DNA from: Azorinus chamasolen
Lineage: Eukaryota; Mollusca; Bivalvia; Cardiida; Solecurtidae
Assembly (NCBI GenBank): GCA_963576725.1
Contig: OY755240.1
Coordinates: 13,632,378 to 13,696,377, forward strand
Length of the DNA: 64,000 nt
Direction of reading: 5' to 3'
Positions 1 through 8,619 of the stretch are shown here, piece after piece. Each line of letters opens with the position of its first letter. Position 1 is the stretch's first letter. The notes under the pieces were generated by a model. The model did not search any database and was not told the origin of the DNA. It saw only the letters and a program-made list of their open reading frames with translations. The translations under genes were made by a program, and so were the position numbers.

Positions 1-2426
1 ATGGATTCCTCTCCCATAGAATATGGACTCCTGTCATAGCATATGTACTACTCTGGGGAGGATTTTTACAAGGCAATTAATTTCTGTATAATGTGAATAA
101 ACGCATTGGATTAATAATCAACAGTGTGTAACACAGTTGCTAATTAATCACATTGATGTCACCGACCGTTTCAAGCAGTAATAGTACCCTCATACTTCTC
201 CTAGCAAATGTTTGTTTCTATTTTTGTGTGTGAAAATCCTCGGTGTTATAGGCGCCAGGCGCGTAGGCAAGTATTGAAGATTGGGGCCGCGGAGCCGCAG
301 AGACGCAATGTTGTGGGTACAAGAGGGGCTTCCCCCAATGCTGATTTTTTTTAATTGGTGCTTTCTTATATGCTATTTAGATGCATTTTAAAACGATTTG
401 GGGAATCTTATAGCTCTTATTATTTAACCAATAATACATCATTATGCTCGTCAATTTACCGCATCCGTCCTACCCAGCGAACTCAAATCTAAAAAAACCC
501 ACTATTTTTTTAATGTTACTAACACCATTATGTCGCCCGAGTGGAACGATGCTCCATCTACAATTTTGGAGCTTTGGAGAAAACAGCTCGCAAATTAAAT
601 ATAAAAGATCATGCCTTTATCATTTCTCATCATTAATACATAGAAATTACACCTGCTTGTTCGTACTGACAAGCAGCATTGGACATGAAATAAAATAAAT
701 ATACATTTGTATTTTATGACAGATATTTCGCAATATTTACTTTGGAGATAGAACGTTTTGGTGAAAAAAAAAAGCTGAAAAGTTTTTAAATGTGTACTGC
801 TCTATCGGGAAATGGAGCAAACTGACACAGGACAGCCTAATACTATTCACTAGAAATATGAACAGAGATTTATCTGTCACCTTTGTAAGTCTTTGTCACA
901 AAAAGTATACCAGATAAACAATATCTTATAATACAAGCGGCAATAATTTGTAATTGCAAAATAGTAATACAAACTTAGCTACTGAAATAAAAGGTACATG
1001 TAATACCAAAAATCAAAATCATGATCATGTAATGTCGGTCATTAAATTGTAATAAAGAAATGAAACAAGTTGCACTACAGAGATATTAACGCGGCAATGA
1101 AACAACCACATATGTCATAAAAATAATACCATATATGTGCTTTCAACAACTTTAGAAACAAAACATTGAATCAATAAATGAAGTTACAGTTGTCTAAGTA
1201 TGTATGTTAATGTAAAATTGTATCTCAAATCTCACCTGATTGTTTACGTAAAATAATAACTTAACAATTGCAGAAGGAAAGTCACTAGTAGTTTAGACCT
1301 AGGATCAGACCCAATATTCATGGCGTTTGATCTGGATTCAAACTGCATGAATACATTACAGGTGATCAGAGAGATTCCAAAGAGTTATTCATTTCCCTGT
1401 AGAGCATCCATGTACTACTCTATTTGCAAAAGCGTGACATTTTTATGAGTTTTATTGCTCTGTATTATAGTATATGGGTTAATTTAATCTATTTCAAGAA
1501 ACAAGCTGCTACCAGTCACAAGGTTGCTCTCCAATAACGTTTAGTGTACCATTCAAACAGACGGGCTTATTGGAGTTTTATTGCTGCTCTACATTGTACT
1601 AGTAGTATATAAGTTATTTAAATGTATACAAGAAAATAAGCTGCAACCAGTAACAACCTTTCTCTCCATTATTTGTTGGTGTATATGATTCTAACAGATG
1701 GGCTTATTTGAGATTAATTAAATCCATTTCAAGAAACAGGCTTCTATACATAACAACCACATCTTCTATCGGAAAATCGATAATCGGAATGAATAATAAA
1801 TAATAATAATTGCTCTCCATTGGAGACAGATGAAAGAAAGACAGAAGTTTACCTTACCTTACATGATGGGAATAAGATTATTACAATTTACTATTTCTCG
1901 GATTTCTAAATCATCTCATGTGCCTTCTGGTTTTCCCCGCCCACTCAATATCCCTCGAATACATAGCCTGTTTCGGATATGATTGAGATAAACAAAATAT
2001 GATAGAGCAATTTAGAAGTAATTTAAGAAACACATATCTGAGTACCATTTATCTGTCTAAATTTACATCTTTATTAAAATTAAAGCATTTAAATGTATTG
2101 CCATCACCTTTTTACATGTTAGTTTTAATTGGCACTGGTCAGCAATGTGCTTGAGAAGAGATGGTCTAATTTACCCATACTATTTGAATGTCAGTGTAGG
2201 GAGATAAACAACTGGCTAAAACCTTTTTCCCGCAAAGTGCAACTATTGTTGAATTAAACACATATAAGAAGAAAACGACTATGCATTTATAAAATCCACG
2301 AACACATTTCTGCATTAAGAGCTTTGGGCCGCCATTTTAGTTTAACGCTCGGAATATAACTTTGAAAGGATATCCATAAATTGACTTGCATTAGTCGGTT
2401 GTACATTTTAACAAAATATTTTAGTA
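1..2426. other. no gene seen
   Basis: AT-rich sequence in which I see no exon with plausible splice sites, no RNA gene and no clear repeat boundary. Short open frames here (for example 444-698) lack codon structure or recognisable motifs. Confidence 0.5.
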
Positions 2427-2690
2427 ATAATATAATAATAATAATCTTTATTTCCTCCAGATCAGGAGAGCATAGAAATATTTCACATACAAACACAGTA
2501 AACAAGTACAATCACAAATGTTATTTACAGTACAATGAACACTGAACAAAACATGAATGCGACGATTTACAATGATAATGATGAAAGCGATGATGACTAT
2601 GAGTGCTGATGACGATGTGCTATGACTACAGTATAGACGCCATGTGCCATTACTCTGTCGAAACGAAACACAGAGTGACGGCAAACGTCC
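2427..2690 (-). mobile_element. 5'-truncated 3' end of the LINE family found at 5450-16510
   Basis: Read on the minus strand this matches the last part of the large LINE (about 16080-16510). It shares the block with CGTTTCGACAGAGTAATGG, the ATC-rich stretch, the end GATCTGGAGGAAATAAAG and the (ATT)n tail. It is a dead-on-arrival copy with no coding part. At its upstream limit the LINE-type TTAA is followed by CCCTTTCC (from 2691), as if a TTAA-targeting MITE had inserted at a TTAA belonging to the LINE. Confidence 0.8.
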
Positions 2691-2806
2691 TTAACCCTTT
2701 CCTTACTGAAAATTATTTCAGCATGATTTGATCCGACAACCACTCCGTTTTGTCCAGGACAAACGACTAAGCTGACTGATCAAAGCTATGCAATCACATA
2801 AACAAC

Positions 2807-3147
2807 TTTCTCCTTTTTTGTTGCAATTTTTGCTTTCGGGGGATCACCTCTCTTCAGAATTTATAATCTTCACAACAGCAGGTGTTAAGTGCTTGTGTGG
2901 CGGCCGTAAAACGTCGCCCCGTACTTCATTCTGAGTGTTGTTATACTTTCTGATCCTTCGAGATCATGAATTTCAGTACTTTCTGTTCTGAAAATTGAAT
3001 ACCGCTTAAGCCGATGCTAGGGGCGTGAGCAGTGTTGCACTTTCAATTACTGCTCATGAACAGACTCAATAAAACCGAGTCTGCGATTTTCTCCTTTTGT
3101 TTTGCAATGTTTGCTTTCGGGGGATCACCTCTCTTCAGAATTTATAT
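2807..3147 (+). repeat. R3 dispersed repeat, slightly more than one 281-bp unit
   Basis: R3 is one of the commonest repeats in the window. Landmarks are GTAAAACGTCGCCCCGTACT, GAATACCGCTTAAGCC, ACTCAATAAAACCGAGT (a small palindrome) and TTTGCTTTCGGGGGATCACC. Here the last block occurs twice, about 281 bp apart, so the copy is the start of a tandem pair. No open frame is conserved between copies. The mechanism of spread is unknown. Confidence 0.75.
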
Positions 3148-3162
3148 ATATACAGGTTGAAA

Positions 3163-3325
3163 GATAGACATATCGATAGACCGATAGATAGACATACGGG
3201 CAAACAGATAGGCAGAAAGACAGACATACAGATAGTCATGCATGCAGATAGACAGACAGACGGGCAGGCAGGCAGGCAGACAGACACATTGAAAGACAGG
3301 CGGGTGGGCGGACGGACGGACATAC
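3163..3325 (+). repeat. imperfect GATA/GACA/GGCA/GGAC microsatellite
   Basis: A compound tetranucleotide tract (GATAGACA, GACAGACA, GGCAGGCA, GGACGGAC). The long open frames read through it on both strands are low-complexity artefacts. It directly follows an R3 copy. Confidence 0.85.
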
Positions 3326-3349
3326 ATGCTGAATCACAATTACGAAGCA

Positions 3350-5094
3350 TATATACACAGATTTATTACAACGCCAAATTGACACAAAACACCCCATGAC
3401 TCGGTTCAGATAACTTTTCAACTGGGTCATGGTATATGATATTAAACACCTTAAACTTCATTTCACAAGTAAATTACCTGTTGTGACATGAAGAGAAAGG
3501 TTGGTATTATCTATATACAACACATTTTACTCAAAAGCTGTAAAAAAATAAGCATTAAACGATGACAAATTAACACGTTTTGCTAAAACTTCTAGAAGCA
3601 ATCCTACACGCTGAGAACGTCAAAGGCTGATGATATTTACACATATATTGATGACGTCAGAATAAGAATTGATGACGCGATGAGGCTTATACGTATACGT
3701 ACACGTCGAAGTAATGAACCGAAAACTCTCTGTACGTTTTGCATTAGATTTGTCACCCCGGATCGAACCCGCTACCTATGGCAATCCTCACCCGCTACCT
3801 ATGGCTATCCTAACCCGCTATCGACAGTTACACCTACCCACTTCCTCCCGCTATTCTTAAGAAAAGGGGAGTATATAATACTTCGAACTAAACGTTTAAT
3901 CGAATGTGTTTTGTACTATATTACAGTCATTGAAGATGAATTATGCGACACATGGAATTATAGCTTAACTTTCTATTACGTTGCGACGCTTTTGTTGAGT
4001 TTCCAACTTGTCACCTGTTAAACGTAATCCCGTTTAAGCGATTTGACAGGTATTTAACAGCAGCTTGCTCGGATCTAGATTAAATACATAGTAACCCGCG
4101 GCTTGTCTTTCATCAGGGTGAAAGTTGTTTGGTGAACAGCTATTGACCTGTTTTATTAACCTGTCAAACTTTATATAATTATACGGTTGCTGAACACGCC
4201 ATATATAGCTTCGGTTGATATCGATTGTTTCCGCTTATAAAAGCTTTCATACTTTGCTCATTCGAGTACTTGTACATTTATTGTGAATCTCGTGAAACAC
4301 AGGTTTACCCAAGCTAAATATATCCTTTCAGTGACATATGAATACATGTATTCACATTTGACAGGTCAATAAAATAGGACAATAATAATATCTCAAAGGT
4401 AGTTGTACTCCGAAAATATGTCGTCTGCAAATACTCATATTGTCGCCTGCTTCAATATTTGAAATTACACTTTTCTTACATTTCGTTAAGAAATTCATAT
4501 GCCGACGAGACACACCAAGTAACTCGAGTAACACAAAGTGTCCTCTGGATCAATATCGTGTCTAAGTGGTGTAATCAATTAACGTGGATAAAGTAAACAA
4601 TCTATATCACGTGACCGGCAAAATATACCAGCCCACATATGTTATTTAAGAGGTCGGGAGAAATTGACGTTCGTCTGAAATATGGAGTTGGTAAGAACAC
4701 TTTTGTTTTTAATAGCTTTTAAGTAATATCATCTAACTTTATAATTATATCCTACTTTTAATCTTATAAAATTTATTAGAAACAATGAAATGACGTTGAA
4801 CTTTGTGTTCGGTTAAAATTAGTGTGATTGCAGTTTCGATTTCATTTTTTTGGAAAATAATGATTGTTGTTTTCTGTATTCTTTTTATACGTTATATACG
4901 TACATGCCTTGTTGTAATTAGTAGTTGTCAGGGAAACCCTGAGAGAAGGTTTTCAAAAACGAAAGTTGAAAAAATCATTCATTAGTAGACATGTCTCGAC
5001 AAGTTAGTAATCTTTTAAACTGGACTCTGAGACTTGTCCAACGGCTTACCCATTCACTTCGTGAATATTCATGTAAGTATGGATATTGATTATC
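3350..5094. other. no gene seen
   Basis: No convincing exon, RNA gene or repeat boundary. A short run of near-repeats lies at 3770-3830 (CCCGCTACCTATGGC and CCCGCTAT). A lone ATG-GAG-TTG followed by a GTAAGA donor-like site at 4682 is too short to call. Confidence 0.45.
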
Positions 5095-5333
5095 TTAATC
5101 CTTTCCTTTGTGTAAGTGCATTTTCACGCATATGCAAACAGAGTATACCCAGATCAGACGGCTCCTTTAAGATCCGTCTAATCAGGGTCTGCTCTGATTG
5201 CTTATGGTGTAATATAGATCTGATTTTTACAGCTTCTGCCTAAGTCAAAATGTCCCGTGTTCACAAAAATAACCTTACTAATATTCATGACGTCATTATT
5301 TATTACATGAATATACAACAGGGAAGGTGTTAA
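5095..5333 (+). mobile_element. TTAA-flanked MITE with internal hairpin (piggyBac-type)
   Basis: Begins TTAATCCTTTCC and ends GGGAAGGTGTTAA, with an internal hairpin around 5134-5201: GCAAACAGAG, CCAGATCAGACGG, CCGTCTAATCAGGGTCTG. TTAA ends plus CCCTTT-like inverted termini fit piggyBac-derived non-autonomous elements, whose target duplication is TTAA. The right part has TAATATTCATGACGTCATT, also present in the copy at 63129-63637. Confidence 0.75.
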
Positions 5334-5418
5334 TATTCATAATGGTATGTGCAGAACGAAAGTTTTTGCCCTGACTGAAACGGTAGAATCATATCTGTAA
5401 GCAAAGAGAACAGAAACT

Positions 5419-5449
5419 ACTTAGACGATTCATACAGTAACTGTCTGAT
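5419..5449 (+). repeat. 5' target-site duplication of the LINE
   Basis: These 31 bases, starting ACTTAGACGATTCATAC and ending ACTGTCTGAT, recur exactly at 16511-16541 directly after the LINE tail. Joined, the flanks give CTGTCTGATCTGGGTATAA, which resembles the hairpin of the TTAA MITE family. The pre-insertion site was therefore probably a diverged MITE. Confidence 0.9.
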
Positions 5450-5942
5450 ATATCTTTGCGCATGCGCGGATAGTGATGGCGGAACTTTAGTTTTCTGACA
5501 GAATTTTGTACGGATCTTTGATTAAATCGTTACTGAGTGGTCATTTTTTTGCCAAACTGTATTGGGAATGTGTATAATACACACAGTGATATATTGAGTG
5601 ATGGAAAATGTGCATCCTATGCATGGATTATTGAGAATTCGGTGATTTGTGGTGGACATCTCGTTCTCTTTGTTCGCTTTTCCCACCATTTCCCGCCGTT
5701 GGCTGACATTTTGTGCTTTCTGTTACGAGTATGAGTGATTAAGCATATAGGTTTGGATACAGATTGGATACAGTGATATATTGTGTTTAATTATGTGAGA
5801 GTGGATACTGAATAGTGTTTTGGACAGTACGGACATCTATGGTGCCAGTAAACCTGAGAGGTAAACGATTTTTTTGCATGCGTAGGCTTACGCAAACTTT
5901 CATCTTAGATATACCCGGCCATTATAAGTATATAACGGTCCA
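5450..5942 (+). promoter_or_regulatory. LINE 5' UTR and likely internal promoter
   Basis: The element's first 35 bases contain GCGCATGCGC (5458-5467), a perfect NRF-1-type palindrome, and GATGGCGG (5475-5482), the core of a YY1-type site. No TATA box is seen. LINEs need an internal promoter at their 5' end, and human L1 uses a YY1 site near its +1, so the placement is suggestive. The remaining 5' UTR to the ORF1 ATG at 5943 shows no feature I can name. Function is inferred from motif position only. Confidence 0.45.
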
Positions 5943-8048
5943 ATGGGGGACAGTGCGTTACATGAGACCTCTTATGGGGAGCTAGAACCTGTTTTTATTG
6001 ATAGTAATACGGAGGTCAAAGTGCCAGTCATTCGTGATACTCGGACTGTTTCTGCTTCTCGGAGGGTGTCGGATGACACGCCATTCATAGCTACCGGAGT
6101 TTCGCTACAACCGGGTCAGCCGCAGAGTGCCCAAAGTCCGTCGACACTGTTGTTAGGTAGTGCTCCCAGTTCTTTGATTGTTGCCGACGATGCAGTGGAT
6201 ACCACTCAGCTAGAGGAATGCAATCGTCTGCTGGAAAGATTCCGTCGGCTGCCGACGGATATGTGTGTTAGTAAGATATTGTCCGATTATCACTCGGATG
6301 AAGGAGAGCTTGAACGTGTTAGGTGGATTTTGTTCGGGTCAGTTAAGGCAAGTGACGATTTCCCGTTTGATTTTAATTGCACATTGAAGCGCAGAGTAAA
6401 GACACGCCAGGGTGAGCGGTTAGCAGTAAAAATGGCTAGAGACATTCACGCGTTATTGTCTGTACTGGATGGATCGGACTATTCTGATATGAAAGAACTT
6501 GTGAGTTTCAGTAACGGTAATAGTAAATCTCGCTCGAAGTCAACGTCCACCCAGAACGCTAGGTTTACATCAGATGTAACTCGATGCTCATGTGAAACAG
6601 AGGTCAAATTGTTGACAGAAAAGGTCAGCAGCATGCAGGCTGACTTGCTATTGGCCAGACAAAAGCAAATTGCAGTGGAGAATGCTCGCTCAGATGAGAT
6701 ACGTTCTATCCGTGAAACTTTGACTGAAACGACTGCTGCTATATCACAGTTTGCTTCTGATATGAGTTATCAATGTAATCTCCTAAGGGGTCATATGCAG
6801 CCTATTGGTGATAGAATAAGTGAGGCTAACGCGAACTTGTATAGTGTTTCCGCTACGTTGATAAGGCTACAGGTTCTTGTCTGCAACTTGTGCGAGTTTG
6901 TCAAGTTTGACGTCTCTGGTATTGCGAGTCAACCGCCGTCTCCTGTAACTGCTCCAGCAGCAGGTTCTTCGGAAAGTGATGGTATTACTATAGCGCAAAC
7001 GGAGGTACGTCACCCGTCCGGAACGGTGGCATGTCACGCGGAGCCGGTCGTGCCTGCCTCTCGGGTAGGGCAGGTGCCCATTCAGTCTAGTCCCGTGATA
7101 TGCCCCCCGCAAAGTGTCGGGGACAACGTAATGCGGTCTGGAGCGGGGCGAGTCTCCCCACAGGAGAACAGTGCACCGGAATCGCATGGTCCGGTGAATA
7201 GTCAGTGTGGGAACGTAGTAAGTGTTGCCGCCGAAGATGGTGGTCTTAGCGTAGACAGTATGGTTGAGTTTCCAAGGTTACGGTCTTCGAGTTCGGACGC
7301 TGAGAGGGTAACAGACAATAGTATCTTAGATAGACAGAATGTCATACCAGTCCGTGTAACAGACCCGCTCGAAAGGTCAAATAGACATGATAAGGCCAAT
7401 ATCTCGAAGAGTCGCTCGAAATCGCAATCTGGTGACGCTTTTTCTTATAGGGACACGCTTCTTATTAGAAACGATCCGCGGGGTCGAAATCACCAGCTTT
7501 CGAATGCGGGCGACGATAGAGAGATAGAGTGTGACGGCGTTTATAATAGTGGTGAATCTCGATCATATCGGGATGGCAATTTTGACTCTAGACATGTCCG
7601 TGAACATAACCCCACAGAACGTGACGGTGGTGGGTATGATATTTTTTCGCATGTGAAGCGGCGCAAGACTAAGCGTTATTATGTTGGAGGGTTTTTACCT
7701 TCGATTTCTGAGTATGATATTAAGTCGTTCGTTGCAGAAAAAGGTCCGACTGTATCTAAAGTAACTGTTTTCCGTAACTGGAAGTTCAACTCTGCCACGA
7801 TACGGTTAAACGTTTTCGATGACGCAAACACTTGGTTGTTAGAAAGCACTGGTTTCTGGCCCCGGTACGTTACATGTAGACCATGGGTTACTCATAGCCA
7901 GTACAAGAGGTCAAAAGATAGCTACGGCAATAATTATAGTCGGGACAACCATCACGATCACGTGGAGGAAGGCATCGACTATAATAATAGCCCTCGCCAC
8001 TTTCATGATCTGAATGAACGTTACGAGTCGAATAACAGGTACAGATAG
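5943..8048 (+). CDS. LINE ORF1 protein (RNA-binding, Gag-like)
   Basis: 701 codons from an ATG. Residues about 160-180 hold a basic segment; about 220-310 are Ala/Leu/Glu-rich and likely coiled coil, which in LINE ORF1 proteins mediates multimer formation. The middle is low-complexity and Ser/Pro/Asp-rich. Residues about 570-650 (RYYVGGF, then SAT-IRLNV and WPRYVTCRPW) look like the RRM-type RNA-binding fold used by many ORF1 proteins, preceded by a basic KRRKTKR stretch. The tail is Asn/His/Asp-rich. The role is to coat element RNA in a ribonucleoprotein particle. The frame is intact over its full length, unlike ORF2. No CCHC zinc knuckle is seen. The domain call rests on pattern, not on an alignment. 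Confidence 0.8.
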   Translation: MGDSALHETSYGELEPVFIDSNTEVKVPVIRDTRTVSASRRVSDDTPFIATGVSLQPGQPQSAQSPSTLLLGSAPSSLIVADDAVDTTQLEECNRLLERFRRLPTDMCVSKILSDYHSDEGELERVRWILFGSVKASDDFPFDFNCTLKRRVKTRQGERLAVKMARDIHALLSVLDGSDYSDMKELVSFSNGNSKSRSKSTSTQNARFTSDVTRCSCETEVKLLTEKVSSMQADLLLARQKQIAVENARSDEIRSIRETLTETTAAISQFASDMSYQCNLLRGHMQPIGDRISEANANLYSVSATLIRLQVLVCNLCEFVKFDVSGIASQPPSPVTAPAAGSSESDGITIAQTEVRHPSGTVACHAEPVVPASRVGQVPIQSSPVICPPQSVGDNVMRSGAGRVSPQENSAPESHGPVNSQCGNVVSVAAEDGGLSVDSMVEFPRLRSSSSDAERVTDNSILDRQNVIPVRVTDPLERSNRHDKANISKSRSKSQSGDAFSYRDTLLIRNDPRGRNHQLSNAGDDREIECDGVYNSGESRSYRDGNFDSRHVREHNPTERDGGGYDIFSHVKRRKTKRYYVGGFLPSISEYDIKSFVAEKGPTVSKVTVFRNWKFNSATIRLNVFDDANTWLLESTGFWPRYVTCRPWVTHSQYKRSKDSYGNNYSRDNHHDHVEEGIDYNNSPRHFHDLNERYESNNRYR

Positions 8049-8162
8049 ACCAACTTATTTTGGAACAAAACATGACCTACTCTAATGTAAACAAAACGAA
8101 GCGACTACAGCGCTTCTTTATTTTTAAAAGCCTTAGCAAGCCGCAATTTTTTCAACATAGTT

Positions 8163-8231
8163 GGCTTGGTGCAATGGATATGTATCTGGACTTGCATGTG
8201 GCGGTCTTTAGTTCGATTCTTACCAGTGACT
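8163..8231 (+). repeat. tRNA-like sequence, possibly tRNA-Arg derived
   Basis: Reads GGTGCAATGGATATG (A-box-like) and TTAGTTCGATTCT (B-box-like) at tRNA spacing, followed by a T-run (about 8236-8244) that could end Pol III transcription. The A-box side resembles tRNA-Arg (GGCGCAATGGATAACG). Arms are too mismatched for a working tRNA. It faces a related copy at 8401-8470. Confidence 0.55.
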
Positions 8232-8400
8232 AATATTTTTTTTCATTAAAATACTGTCCGTACAAAACAACAAAAAATATTAATAATAACATATAATAAT
8301 TCTTAACAAAATATTAACATATAATTGAAAAAGAATAAAAAATTAAAAAGAAAATTACAAATAGCAAATCCGTATTTTTTTTTTAAAAAAAGGAAACTGC

Positions 8401-8470
8401 ATAGCTTGAGATTCGAACCCACGACCCCCTGTTTGCAAGACTAGGTACATATCCATTAGACCAAAGCCCA
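8401..8470 (-). repeat. tRNA-like sequence, opposite strand, same family
   Basis: On the minus strand: GGTCTAATGGATATGTACC (A-box region), a seven-base loop CTTGCAA, and GTGGGTTCGAATCTC (perfect B box), then a T-run after about 70 bases. It shares ATGGATATGTA, CTTGCA and the B box with 8163-8231. The two are convergent across a very AT-rich spacer. This is probably a tRNA-derived SINE or pseudogene rather than a functional tRNA. Confidence 0.6.
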
Positions 8471-8619
8471 GTACATAATATGTGGCGAGTAACTAAAGTG
8501 TGTTGTCTGGCCCTGTACTTTTGTGCTGTTATGTAAACAACAAAATAACAACAAGTCTCAATATAGCGTGGTTTACCTGTACTCGGCTCTGTCTTCGGAT
8601 GTAGACTAACTGTTTTGTG

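Noticed and set aside
3097..3430. Overlapping open frames on both strands (Asp/Arg- and Cys/Ser-rich)
   Set aside because: They are translations of a GATA/GACA microsatellite; no gene structure.
3680..4021. 113-codon open frame
   Set aside because: No family resemblance, short internal DNA repeats, no splice context; chance frame.
4681..4700. ATG-GAG-TTG followed by GTAAGA, with TATTTAAGAGG about 35 bp upstream: a possible first exon
   Set aside because: A three-codon exon cannot be supported without a downstream exon, and none is recognisable before the MITE and LINE.
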